Below, piece after piece: positions 10,061 through 19,282 of a stretch of DNA of 64,000 nucleotides. The translations under genes were made by a program, and so were the position numbers. This stretch comes from Saccharicrinis aurantiacus (GTDB lineage: Bacteria > Bacteroidota > Bacteroidia > Bacteroidales > Marinilabiliaceae). Numbering within the stretch: the first letter of the stretch is position 1; each line of letters opens with the position of its first letter. A model generated the notes under the pieces. That model searched no databases. It had not been told where the DNA came from and worked only from the letters and a program-made list of their open reading frames with translations. Location: positions 169,125-233,124 of the forward strand of contig NZ_LYBV02000020.1 in NCBI RefSeq assembly GCF_001660705.2, in the 5' to 3' direction.

Positions 10061-11137
10061 CTAGTTTATTTTTCGTAATCGTCCTTCAGTATTCGTTAGA
10101 AAAGAGGTTTTTGAGTCTGGTGTTGTTCCTGTTACCTCAAAAGAGTGGCTTAAGGTGTTTAGGGTAATCTGGTATTTTTGGCTCAGTTCAATATCGATAT
10201 TTAAAGCTTCTAAGCTTTTAGCATAGTGCTTGTTTAAATTGAAATATTGCTTTTGTGCTTTGTAAATATGAGTGATGAACTGACGTAAAAATTCAGTTTC
10301 GTAATCGTAGAAATTGTCACCCTCCGTTATTTCATTTTCTAAGAATGTTACCATTCCCCAAAGTTCGGGACGGTGCATATCAATGGCGCCAATGGGCGAC
10401 CATACCCAATTATTTTCGGGTAAGAAACGTCCGGTATTGGGATGTTTCTTTTTGTGGTATGCACCATTAATAACTTCAGACTCCCATTGAACTCTCGAAA
10501 AGTTTATCCGCATATTTTCGCCATGAACAGGCAATCTTTTGGGTGTGTTTGTTGAAATTATGCTTTCCCACGGAATGGCTACTTCCACGGTCCAACTATC
10601 ATCCTTATCATTTGGATTGTTTAAGGTGCCGTTAATTTTTATGGCAGATTGCAGGCCCTTAATGTCGTATTCGTTAATAACTGGGCCTGCCTCGCGATAT
10701 GGTTTGGCCAGATATAAATCCCAAGCAGTATTTAATGCATTCAATTCTAATTCGATGTAATTGTGCGTATCTCCATTGGCATCAATAAAAATTTCAATAT
10801 CGTTGTCGTGAAAAATGACTTCATCTCTATCTTTAATGGTAGCCCAAATGTGTTCTTCCTCTATGTAAAATGCGAAGTACAAAAAGTCATCGTTCCAAAG
10901 TATTTTAGCCATTGTTTCAAAGTAGGGCTTGTGTACATCACGTCCTTCAATATCAACAAATAGGTTTGTCCATTGCGCATCTTGCCACTCGGGTTTATTG
11001 ATGTCGCCATTGATAACAATATCACCAGTTATTTTTTTGCATAAGTATCTCTCGGGCTCAATAAACCTAAAGTCTTGAGCTGATAAAGCTATGCTGCACA
11101 AAATTGTGATTAACGATATGTAGACTCTTCTGTTCAT
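10061..11137 (-). CDS. CBM9-like carbohydrate-binding protein
   Basis: A 358-aa secreted protein with an N-terminal signal peptide (ending ALSAQ). Residues about 35-245 resemble the CBM9-like beta-sandwich often annotated as carbohydrate-binding family 9-like: INGDINKPEWQDAQWT, then LWNDDFLYFAFYIEE, DNDIEIFIDANGD and the WTVEVAIPWESI strand. No catalytic module is visible; the C-terminal 100 residues are helical and unassigned. Its start codon overlaps the stop codon of the C69 peptidase gene by one base (TAATG). It may be a periplasmic glycan-binding accessory protein. Confidence 0.72.
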   Translation of the reverse strand: MNRRVYISLITILCSIALSAQDFRFIEPERYLCKKITGDIVINGDINKPEWQDAQWTNLFVDIEGRDVHKPYFETMAKILWNDDFLYFAFYIEEEHIWATIKDRDEVIFHDNDIEIFIDANGDTHNYIELELNALNTAWDLYLAKPYREAGPVINEYDIKGLQSAIKINGTLNNPNDKDDSWTVEVAIPWESIISTNTPKRLPVHGENMRINFSRVQWESEVINGAYHKKKHPNTGRFLPENNWVWSPIGAIDMHRPELWGMVTFLENEITEGDNFYDYETEFLRQFITHIYKAQKQYFNLNKHYAKSLEALNIDIELSQKYQITLNTLSHSFEVTGTTPDSKTSFLTNTEGRLRKIN

Positions 11138-12750
11138 TAGTAATTGCGTGGTTCTTTGTTTTCAGATTCTTTTTCCCAAACAGGTAAAACGCGTTCTTCA
11201 TCATCGGCAATAGCCTTACGATAGAAGTCATTGCTATAACCTTTTTGTTTTGGTCTGTTATCGGCATCACGCACCAAACCATCATTATATTTTACGATTA
11301 GATGATGCGATAATTGCGTCCATTCTTTTAGTAAGGCTTCAGCTTCTTGACTTCCAAACTCTGTAAAGTTGTTGGAACGGGTTACATTGTTGTTAGAAGT
11401 TTGTTCTTCTTCTAATGCCCTGTAATCATTAATAATATTTGTTTGTACTTCTGTTTGTTTGGCTTTTACATCTTCAATCATATCGCTATAGCGAAGATTT
11501 ACATAGTTGCCCACAAAGTTGAAAACCCACCACATAGATTCCCATGAGAATTCGTTGAAGTTGGCATTGCTATACGATTCAGGAATCTCCTGAACGGCCG
11601 CATTAAATGGCATATAAATGTTGGTGTAGGTATTGTCTAAACCCAGCCACATTGTTGATTCTGTTTTAGTATCATCACCTTTTAGCTCAGCAATAAATGC
11701 ATAAGCAGTAAGTGGTGTTGAAATGGGGCGTTCCCATGAAGCCTCGGTTTCGTCGACCGTAAATGTTAGCGGACGTGAGCGGTTGGGGTTGCCATGGGGC
11801 CCGGCTTTAAAGCCTTTTTCCATATCCCATGCAGTACCATCGTAATGGCTCCTGCTTAAATCCATTATATCTTGCAGCGATAATTTTTCATCGGGTTTAA
11901 CCCATAAAGGATAACGCTCGGCAGATTTATCGCCACGTGCATAATCAGCTGTAAAGTTTTGTGATGGCGCTACTCTGCGGAAGAAATCCCATACGCGCAT
12001 TTCGGTATATCGTAATTTGGCAGGATTTGCAGGATCGTATGTGTCGCAAAAGCTAAATGGGCCATCGGTTTTAGGATTGTAGTAGCCCTTCTTTTTGGCA
12101 AAGCTTACCACATCTTTGGCGTACATAACATTTTCCTTATCCTTAAAATTGATTTCGCCAATGCGAGCATGGTTGGCATGGGCACTCACGAATCCATCGG
12201 GCACTTTTACGGCTACCCATATGGCACCTTTTTCATTGGCACCTTTGCCTATCATTTCTAAAATCCAAGCCTCGTTGGGGTCGGCAATGGAGAAGCTTTC
12301 GCCCTCTGAGCCATAACCATATTCTTCGACAAGTGAAGTGATTACTTTAATCATTTCACGAGCCGTTTTAGAACGTTGTAAACCCAATTTCATTAGGTGC
12401 CAATATTCTAGAAATTCGTTGGTGTTGTGCAGTTCTTCTCTTCCGCCAAAGGTAGTTTCGCCAATGGTAACATTAAACTCATTAATGTGGTAACCTATGG
12501 TGTGGTATTCTTCTTTAGCTCTTGGTATAAAACCTTCTTTTTTGTTGGGCCACGAAACTACTTTAACGCTGTCCATTTTTGTGTATAAGCCACCTTTATG
12601 AACTGGAAATACCGGAGAATAGGCTCCATCGTTGGCATAAAAAATATAGTTGGCTCCGCTTTTTGATGCACCATTTGTGATTAAAAAGTTGGTGCAGGCA
12701 AAACTTTCTGCCACAAAGCAAAATACTACGAATAAAAGAAGGCTGCGCAT
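11137..12750 (-). CDS. C69 family dipeptidase
   Basis: A 537-aa Ntn-hydrolase-type peptidase (peptidase family C69/U34). After a 18-residue signal peptide the mature protein would start at C19 of ACTNFLITNGASKSG, which places the nucleophilic Cys at the N-terminus as the family requires. Other family features are YHTIGYHINEFNV, IGETTFGGREEL and GSEGESFSIADPNEAWILE. The family cleaves dipeptides and short peptides. In an N-glycan operon it could trim the peptide left around glycosylated Asn so that glycosylasparaginase, which needs Asn with free alpha-groups, can act (inference). It lies 2 bp after the transglutaminase-like gene. Confidence 0.88.
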   Translation of the reverse strand: MRSLLLFVVFCFVAESFACTNFLITNGASKSGANYIFYANDGAYSPVFPVHKGGLYTKMDSVKVVSWPNKKEGFIPRAKEEYHTIGYHINEFNVTIGETTFGGREELHNTNEFLEYWHLMKLGLQRSKTAREMIKVITSLVEEYGYGSEGESFSIADPNEAWILEMIGKGANEKGAIWVAVKVPDGFVSAHANHARIGEINFKDKENVMYAKDVVSFAKKKGYYNPKTDGPFSFCDTYDPANPAKLRYTEMRVWDFFRRVAPSQNFTADYARGDKSAERYPLWVKPDEKLSLQDIMDLSRSHYDGTAWDMEKGFKAGPHGNPNRSRPLTFTVDETEASWERPISTPLTAYAFIAELKGDDTKTESTMWLGLDNTYTNIYMPFNAAVQEIPESYSNANFNEFSWESMWWVFNFVGNYVNLRYSDMIEDVKAKQTEVQTNIINDYRALEEEQTSNNNVTRSNNFTEFGSQEAEALLKEWTQLSHHLIVKYNDGLVRDADNRPKQKGYSNDFYRKAIADDEERVLPVWEKESENKEPRNY

Positions 12751-12752
12751 GT

Positions 12753-13937
12753 TTATATTTTTTGGTTGTGGAACAAAATGATTTGTTGGTTCTCAGAAAT
12801 AGCTGTCACCTTTTTTGAAACGAGCTGCCCATTGGCATTGATGAAGCTTAGACTAAAATCAGTTCCTTTCTCAACTTTAAAAGTTAAGTATCGGTTCATA
12901 TCATCAATGGAGCCGCTTGTTTCTCCGCTATTAATGGTTTCGCCATTGGCAATAAGGCTTACTTCTGCTTTAACGCGATTGTTACCCGCCAAGCTGCAAT
13001 CTTCATTTTTGAGCATTACCACCTGCAATTCAACGCTATTTTGTGAATTATTTCTAGCCAGTTCCTTTTGGTATAAATCAATGTATCTATCGGTAACATC
13101 AACGGCATGCACGTATTTAATATTATCATCCCATACCAATGGAAAATGTAGTTTGGTTGGCTTAAATGAGGATGCATACATCCATTGTTCAGGTTTTGAT
13201 TTATCGGCCTTGCCGGCACGCTCTAAAAACCAAGCCTCGTCAAAAGTACCTGATGGATAATATTCGGTAAAGTGCCATTGGCCGTTTACATAAACCTCAA
13301 CCCAATTGTGGTTGCCCGAGTTGTTAAACCAATTGGGAGTTCCGGCAACACGAGCCGGAATACCAACAGCTCTGAAGGCATCAACCAATAGTATTGATAA
13401 ACCAGAACACGAAGCCATGCCAAGTTCTATAGATTCGTATGGACTCTGGTCGGGCTTTTCTCTATCGGTATTATATTCTACATTGAGCTCACTTAGAATA
13501 TTGTTGTTAACAGCCCAAATGGCTTCTTCAATACTTGAAGCATCGCTCACATATTTGCTAAACCGTTTATAAAAATCAGGGCGCCAATAATCTCTGCGTT
13601 CATTTAATGAAGCATAAGGAAGGACTTCGTTAAAGAAAATATCCTTATCTAAATTTTTTGCCCATGCATAATCATTGCGAGCGATATAGGCATATTTAAT
13701 ATTCTCAATTAGATATTCTGCACTTAATTCTTCTAAATCATGTTTGGGCATGTATTGAATTAAAAATTCAAGGGCTTCTTTTTGCTCGCCTTTAAAATTC
13801 GCTAAAGCCATTTCTAATTCGTGTGCGTTATTGCCACTTTGGGCAAGCGCATTTTGAATTGGTTCGCTGTACTTGTTTGAACATGAAGTTGCGATAAGCA
13901 ATATTGCTAGTGCAATTATATTTAGTGTTTTATGCAT
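12753..13937 (-). CDS. Transglutaminase-like protein, lipoprotein
   Basis: A 394-aa lipoprotein (lipobox IATSC, C19) with a transglutaminase-like core (PF01841-like). The papain-like active site is visible: C177 in GMASCSGLSILL and H210 in GNHNWVEVYV. The expected third residue falls in WHFTEYYPSG, where Glu seems to replace the usual Asp. Residues before the core are helical, and a beta-rich tail follows. Bacterial members of this type are often hydrolases of amide or peptide bonds. Next to the C69 peptidase and glycosylasparaginase, a role in handling the peptide part of glycopeptides is plausible. Confidence 0.8.
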   Translation of the reverse strand: MHKTLNIIALAILLIATSCSNKYSEPIQNALAQSGNNAHELEMALANFKGEQKEALEFLIQYMPKHDLEELSAEYLIENIKYAYIARNDYAWAKNLDKDIFFNEVLPYASLNERRDYWRPDFYKRFSKYVSDASSIEEAIWAVNNNILSELNVEYNTDREKPDQSPYESIELGMASCSGLSILLVDAFRAVGIPARVAGTPNWFNNSGNHNWVEVYVNGQWHFTEYYPSGTFDEAWFLERAGKADKSKPEQWMYASSFKPTKLHFPLVWDDNIKYVHAVDVTDRYIDLYQKELARNNSQNSVELQVVMLKNEDCSLAGNNRVKAEVSLIANGETINSGETSGSIDDMNRYLTFKVEKGTDFSLSFINANGQLVSKKVTAISENQQIILFHNQKI

Positions 13938-13938
13938 A

Positions 13939-16491
13939 TTAGTATGTGTCAGTTATTGATTTAAGTGTGATGGATTCGGTGGATAAAGTTTTGCCATTGG
14001 TTGATTTAAAATCGATGACATACTCTTGTTTAGGCACTAAATCGAAATAATTGTCGCTCCAGCGTCCTTCAATAGAAGCGCTTATCTCAAGGTTTTTAAT
14101 GAATGTATTGCTCTTAAGAATTACTTGTTGTATTCCGTTTTTAGAAACTACCTTATAATCGATTTTACCTTTGCTTAGCTTTAAATCTTTTACCTTAGAA
14201 AATAAGAAAGTTGATTGTGTATTGTGTTTGTCATACCTAGTATTAAGTACCAATACTAAATCGTTCAGATTTTCTGATTTGCTTAAAGAGGTTAGTGCTT
14301 CGTTAAGTATTATTTTATTCTCATTAGCTTTTAATTGGAAGTCTTTATTTTGCTCCCAAACCATTGTACCATCCAACTTAATAATTTGAAGGTGACTGCT
14401 TACTTTGCAATCCTCAATTTTATCAGATATAATGTGAACGCTTAAATTACCCTCGTTAATTATTGCTGACGAAATTACTGGCTCAAACGCCTTTTTGATA
14501 AAATATTGCATGGCTTTCCAATTGCCTAAATAGTCGATTCCCGACCAAGATACGGCTGGCCAAACATCGTTTAACTGCCAATATAAAGTGCCCATGTTAA
14601 AAGGTTTGTTACGACGGTGTGCCTCAAACCCAATGCGCATTCCTTCAGCTTGCATTACCTGATTTAGATAGACAAAATCTTGAAAGTTGCTTGGCATAAT
14701 GTAGTCGCGCTTCAGGTATTCTTTAATGGTAACATTACCAATAGAACTTTTCTGGTGGGCCCGCATTACATCAGAATCTATATCCCAATCTTTCTCTTCA
14801 GAAAATGTTTTTATGGTTTCCATGCTTGGGAATGACTGAAAGCCAAATTCACTCATGAAACGAGGTACGTACTCATTCATTTTCTCAAACTCATGTTTTC
14901 CCCACCAAACACCCCAATAATGGTTATCGGCAATGTTCATGTCGGCTTTATTGCCCCAATTACTGATGGGAGAGGAGTCGTAGTAGAATCGTTCAGCATC
15001 AAGCTCTTTAATTTTTCGCGGAAGCAGTTGATTGAATAATTTATCGTAACCCTCAAGTAATTCTTTTTGGTCGGCTTCGGTATAGCCATATTTTTCTTGC
15101 CATCCCCAGTTATCCCAGCCAACTTTAATTTCGTTGTTACCACACCACATAGCTAATGAAGGGTGATTTCTTAGACGCTTAATATTGTATTCAGCTTCTT
15201 TTTCAACATTGTTTAAAAATGCATCATCAGAAGGATACATGGTGCATCCGAAGATAAAATCTTGCCAAACCAATATGCCTTTTTCATTTGCTAACTTATA
15301 GAAATAATCATCTTCGTAAATGCCACCACCCCAAATACGAACCATGTTCATGTTCGATTCAATCACATTATCGAAATACGTATCGTAAATAGAATCTCTT
15401 ACTCCACCTAAAAAAGAGTGGTTTGGAATTGCATTAACCCCTTTAATGAAGGTTGGAATGCCATTTACCTTTAAATAGAAACTTTCGCCAATAGAATCAG
15501 GCTCATTGATGACTTCAATGGTTCTTAGTCCGATGCTTTGTTTTTGTTTATCCGCAATATTATCATCAATAACCAATCGTGTCTCAAAATGGTATAAATG
15601 TGCTTCTCCCATTCCATTGGGCCACCATAATTCAGGATCATCAATGGTATATTTTAGTTTAATGTTGTTTGTGCCTTTCTGTAAGTTTACTGATTTGCTG
15701 GCAACAATATCTCCATCGGCTATAAGCTTTAGTTTTGCATCTATTTGAGACGAAGATTCTACCTCAGTATCAAAAGCAATTTGAGCTTGTTTGCGACTTA
15801 GCATTTTTTGAGTAAAGTGTACATCGGTAATTTGTGCATCATTCCAGGCTTTAATCGAAATTGGTCGCCAAATACCCGATGTTACAAATCGTGGTCCCCA
15901 ATCCCAACCATAGTGGTAAGGTGCTTTGCGGGTAAAAACACTCAGGTGTTCATCAGACCTATCATTATCTGCCGGATAGATAAAGTTGGATTTATCAAAG
16001 GCAGGCATGGCCATTTTTATGGGAGAGTGAAAATATATTTGAATGGTATTTTCACCTTCAACCAAGTACTCTTTCACAGCTTTATCGTAGGCAACAAACA
16101 TATTTTCAGTAGAAAGAATTTGATAGCCGTTTATGCTCACGTCAGCATAAGTATCTAAACCTTTAAACTTAAAATTAATGTGTTGGTTGCTAAGCAGCTT
16201 TTGATCGACATAAAAGGTGCCCTTGTATTGCCAATCCTTATGTTCAACCCATTGTAAGTTCTCTTCATTATTACCATAAAATGGATCTTCGATAATTTTA
16301 TTTTTAAATAAATCGAGGTGTACATTTCCGGGCACAACTGCAGGATACCAATCGTTACTCTCAGCTTGTGAGAATTCCCATTGGGCTTCTAAATCGTTAA
16401 TGGAAAAATTTTCTTCCATTGATTGGCACGATTGAAAAAGCGGCGCCAAACAAACTGTTACTAGAACTGATAATTGAAGTATCCTGAGCAT
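13939..16491 (-). CDS. GH2 beta-mannosidase
   Basis: A retaining exo-beta-mannosidase of 850 aa, suited to cutting the single Man-beta-1,4-GlcNAc bond of the N-glycan core. A lipoprotein signal (LFQSC, C22) precedes the galactose-binding-like domain with VPGNVHLDLF and WQYKGTFYV, the immunoglobulin-like domain and the barrel. The acid/base is E454 in WCGNNEIKVGWDNW, and the nucleophile is E548 in FMSEFGFQSFPS. Both match characterised mammalian and Bacteroides beta-mannosidases. Length is typical. It lies between CutC and the transglutaminase-like gene with very short spacers. Confidence 0.94.
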   Translation of the reverse strand: MLRILQLSVLVTVCLAPLFQSCQSMEENFSINDLEAQWEFSQAESNDWYPAVVPGNVHLDLFKNKIIEDPFYGNNEENLQWVEHKDWQYKGTFYVDQKLLSNQHINFKFKGLDTYADVSINGYQILSTENMFVAYDKAVKEYLVEGENTIQIYFHSPIKMAMPAFDKSNFIYPADNDRSDEHLSVFTRKAPYHYGWDWGPRFVTSGIWRPISIKAWNDAQITDVHFTQKMLSRKQAQIAFDTEVESSSQIDAKLKLIADGDIVASKSVNLQKGTNNIKLKYTIDDPELWWPNGMGEAHLYHFETRLVIDDNIADKQKQSIGLRTIEVINEPDSIGESFYLKVNGIPTFIKGVNAIPNHSFLGGVRDSIYDTYFDNVIESNMNMVRIWGGGIYEDDYFYKLANEKGILVWQDFIFGCTMYPSDDAFLNNVEKEAEYNIKRLRNHPSLAMWCGNNEIKVGWDNWGWQEKYGYTEADQKELLEGYDKLFNQLLPRKIKELDAERFYYDSSPISNWGNKADMNIADNHYWGVWWGKHEFEKMNEYVPRFMSEFGFQSFPSMETIKTFSEEKDWDIDSDVMRAHQKSSIGNVTIKEYLKRDYIMPSNFQDFVYLNQVMQAEGMRIGFEAHRRNKPFNMGTLYWQLNDVWPAVSWSGIDYLGNWKAMQYFIKKAFEPVISSAIINEGNLSVHIISDKIEDCKVSSHLQIIKLDGTMVWEQNKDFQLKANENKIILNEALTSLSKSENLNDLVLVLNTRYDKHNTQSTFLFSKVKDLKLSKGKIDYKVVSKNGIQQVILKSNTFIKNLEISASIEGRWSDNYFDLVPKQEYVIDFKSTNGKTLSTESITLKSITDTY

Positions 16492-16497
16492 AATAGA

Positions 16498-17241
16498 TTA
16501 TTTTAGTTGTTTGATTACCGAAAGTGCTGCTGTAATTTTTTCGGTATCAACAGTTAATTTAGAGTATTCTTCAGACTCTACATTTCCCATGTTTAATCTG
16601 TGATTAAAGAATTCCATCTCAGATTTTATTTCTTTCACTGCCGACATATGAAACTCGGTGGCGCCAGTTTCTTTTTGTAGTTGAGCAATATTTGAAGCAT
16701 TTACGCCGCTGCCTACTAACACTGTAATGCGATTATTGGCTTGTTGAATCATTTGTTGTAAGGTTTTACGTCCTTCAACAGCTGTATCTTCCATACCAGA
16801 ACTAAGCACAATATCTACCCCAATTTCTATCAAATCATCCAAGGCTTTTTTTGGGTCATTTGACATGTCAAATGCTCTATGAAAGGTGAATTTCATTGGA
16901 CGAGCTAGTTCAACCAATTCTTTTGTGCGTTTAATATCAATACTACCATCGGCATTTAAAACGCCTGAAACTACGCCATGTACACCAAGTAGTTTGGCTA
17001 ATTCAATATCACTTTTAATTACTTCAAACTCTGAATCAGAGTATAAAAAATCGCCACCGCGTGGCCTAACAATTATAAATATATCAGGATGACCTGTTTC
17101 TATGGCAGCTTTAACAAAACCTGCACTTGGAGTTGTTCCGCCCTCTTTTATGTTGTTACATAATTCAAGACGATCTACTCCAAGTTTTAAAGCTGCTTTT
17201 ACACCTTCTATATTGTATGTACTTACTTCTAATTTAAACAT
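16498..17241 (-). CDS. cutC: CutC family TIM-barrel protein
   Basis: A 247-aa cytoplasmic protein of the CutC family, once linked to copper homeostasis but of uncertain biochemical function. Family motifs are LEVSTYNIEGVKAALKLG, DRLELCNNIKEGGTTPS, IIVRPRGGDFLYSD, FHRAFDM and LVGSGVNASNI. No signal peptide. It sits between the beta-mannosidase and DeoR genes in the same orientation, so it is co-expressed with the N-glycan enzymes. Recurrent placement with sugar genes suggests a metabolic rather than a copper role; this is inference. Confidence 0.93.
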   Translation of the reverse strand: MFKLEVSTYNIEGVKAALKLGVDRLELCNNIKEGGTTPSAGFVKAAIETGHPDIFIIVRPRGGDFLYSDSEFEVIKSDIELAKLLGVHGVVSGVLNADGSIDIKRTKELVELARPMKFTFHRAFDMSNDPKKALDDLIEIGVDIVLSSGMEDTAVEGRKTLQQMIQQANNRITVLVGSGVNASNIAQLQKETGATEFHMSAVKEIKSEMEFFNHRLNMGNVESEEYSKLTVDTEKITAALSVIKQLK

Positions 17242-17275
17242 TGATGCTTTTTAATAAACTTTTTAACTGTATAAA

Positions 17276-18049
17276 TTAGAGCAGAGTTAATCCCGCTAAG
17301 GATTTGTAGTTGATTAATGATTGGTCCTCTGGGTTGAGTTCGGTAATTAGGTAATTTAATTTTTCGGTAGGTATAATATTAAAGCTTTGAACAGAGCCAA
17401 GTTTTTCACTTAAGGCAACAGAAACTACCAAGGCACTTCTTTCTGCCATTTTTCTTTTTACCAAAACTTCTGTTCGGTCAATATCGGTTAATCCTTTTTC
17501 AATGCTAAAGCTTCTTGTACCAATGAAAAAGATATCGGCATTTACCTCATTTAATATATTAATGGTATCTGCGCCAACTGTAATAGGAACGCCTGATAAT
17601 ATGCGGCCTCCTAAAAAGTGCGTTTGAATATTTGGTTTATTGAGCAATTCAATGGCAACAGGTAAACAGTTCGTCATTACTGATATATTTATATCGTTGG
17701 GTAATTGACTGGCTATTTCTTGATTGGTAGTACCTCCATCTATAAAAATAAGCATATCGTCTTTTAATAACGAGATGGCTTTTTGTGCGATGATCTTCTT
17801 CTCTTCAAAGGCAAAAGTTTTTCTATCATCATAGTTCATAGGGATGTATGCCGAAGAATCGTTCAGCACCGCTCCGCCATGAACTTTTCTGATAAGTCCT
17901 TTTTGCGAAAGTTCTTTTAGATCTCTTCTAATGGTATCTTCAGAAACATTCAGTTCTATACTTAATTCTGATGATAAAACTTTAGATGATTGTTTTATCA
18001 TATCCAGAATTTCCTGATGCCTTTCTTCCTTTAACATTGTAGTGTGCAT
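17276..18049 (-). CDS. DeoR/GlpR family transcriptional regulator
   Basis: A 257-aa sugar-phosphate-responsive repressor. The N-terminal winged helix-turn-helix (RHQEILDMIKQSS through VSEDTIRRDLKELSQKG and RKVHGGAVL) is diagnostic. The C-terminal DeoRC domain shows IFIDGGTTNQEIA and the paired GADT / FIGT-RSF ligand-binding segments. The real start may be the fifth codon (MLKEERHQ, base 18037). It lies inside the glycan operon and probably controls it and the divergent susCD genes, with a phosphorylated amino sugar or mannose-6-P as inducer (inference). Candidate operators are listed at 21603 and 21851. Confidence 0.93.
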   Translation of the reverse strand: MHTTMLKEERHQEILDMIKQSSKVLSSELSIELNVSEDTIRRDLKELSQKGLIRKVHGGAVLNDSSAYIPMNYDDRKTFAFEEKKIIAQKAISLLKDDMLIFIDGGTTNQEIASQLPNDINISVMTNCLPVAIELLNKPNIQTHFLGGRILSGVPITVGADTINILNEVNADIFFIGTRSFSIEKGLTDIDRTEVLVKRKMAERSALVVSVALSEKLGSVQSFNIIPTEKLNYLITELNPEDQSLINYKSLAGLTLL

Positions 18050-18070
18050 ATTATATATAATTAGGTGAAT

Positions 18071-19276
18071 TTATTGTAGTGTTATGTATGCGGATACGTT
18101 CCAATGGTTCAATTCATTTTCCTTTTCTTGTTGTGCCTGAGGAATTGAAATTGAGATTGTATTTTCTCCTTTTTTCAGGTTGTTGAGTTCAATAACAAAG
18201 GGCTCCACTTGTGAGCCTGGGCACCAGTTTGATCGAGAATAATCAGATGATGCAATAAACTCATCAATTTCTAATTCTTTGGTATCTCCTGTTTTTAGGT
18301 TGCCCATAACGGCAGTTCTTTTTTCAGTCCAAACACCAGAATGCGGGTTGAAGCGTCTGAACGAAGCACAATCATCTCTCCAAGGAATATCGCTATAAAT
18401 GATTTCATTGTTTACTGTGATAATGTTCTCCTTTTTTACAAATTCGTCGCCACCTGAGTGACCACCATGACCCGTTGTGATGTACTGTAATTGAGCGCTT
18501 TTATAATTAGCGGGTAATTCAAACGTGTATTCTAAATTACCTCTGCTAAAACCATCATATAGTTTTTCAGGTTCAATATACCTTACAGTGTTTACTAATG
18601 GGATTACCTGAGTTTTTGTAATAGGATCTACTTCAGCTTTCGATTCTGTATAATTTAGTTTGGCAGAGAATTCATATCCTCCTTGAGTCCATACATCAAT
18701 AAAGGCCCCAATCCATACTTCTCCTTCTAATTCGCTAATTAGTTGAGTTACATCTTGCTCCCAAACTACTTTTTCTTCCCAATGTGGGATGTATACAGGC
18801 TTACGTTTCATTAAGTTCGGATCGTTAGAATAATACCCGATTCCAAAAGGAGTCATAAATCTTAAAATCTCAATCGAAGGCTTGTAATTTTCAGTTGGTA
18901 CAACACCCGGAAATTCAATGTTTTGATTCTCGAATTGGGCTTTAAAATCACTGTCTAATAAAAAGTTAATATCACTGCTTTGCGGAATTAAAAATAGTGA
19001 GCCTGTTTTATCCCAGGGATCGCCAGCTGATTTAATTTCGGCCTGAACACTTACTGTAGCTTGTTTGCTGTATTTTGGTAACTGTACTTTTTTTAAGAGA
19101 ATTCTTCCGTTATCAACTTTAATAATCTTCTCATCTAGATTTGTGCAGTTTTCTGCCGGATTAAAGTTGACTGCTTCCTCATTGAAAATAACAATGGAAT
19201 TATCTCCAATAGATTGATCTTTAACTGAACAAGCTGATATGATTACTGCTAAAGCAAATATTATAATTCTATTCAT
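18071..19276 (-). CDS. PNGase F-like peptide-N-glycosidase, lipoprotein
   Basis: A 401-aa lipoprotein (lipobox ISAC, C16) of the N-glycanase family with both eight-stranded jelly-roll halves. N-terminal half: EILRFMTPFGIGYYSND, then WIGAFIDVWTQGGYEF. C-terminal half: TTGHGGHSGGDEF, DCASFRRFNPHSG and SDYSRSNWCPGSQVEPF, all close to the secreted Elizabethkingia enzyme. The enzyme hydrolyses the amide between the innermost GlcNAc and Asn, releasing whole N-glycans. It is the second gene of the leftward operon, 7 bp after a GH92 gene, and is the strongest evidence that the locus targets N-glycoproteins. Confidence 0.93.
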   Translation of the reverse strand: MNRIIIFALAVIISACSVKDQSIGDNSIVIFNEEAVNFNPAENCTNLDEKIIKVDNGRILLKKVQLPKYSKQATVSVQAEIKSAGDPWDKTGSLFLIPQSSDINFLLDSDFKAQFENQNIEFPGVVPTENYKPSIEILRFMTPFGIGYYSNDPNLMKRKPVYIPHWEEKVVWEQDVTQLISELEGEVWIGAFIDVWTQGGYEFSAKLNYTESKAEVDPITKTQVIPLVNTVRYIEPEKLYDGFSRGNLEYTFELPANYKSAQLQYITTGHGGHSGGDEFVKKENIITVNNEIIYSDIPWRDDCASFRRFNPHSGVWTEKRTAVMGNLKTGDTKELEIDEFIASSDYSRSNWCPGSQVEPFVIELNNLKKGENTISISIPQAQQEKENELNHWNVSAYITLQ

Positions 19277-19282
19277 AGTAAA

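Noticed and set aside
12766..13260. 164-codon plus-strand gene
   Set aside because: It lies wholly antisense to the well-supported transglutaminase-like gene and its product shows no domain; a shadow frame.
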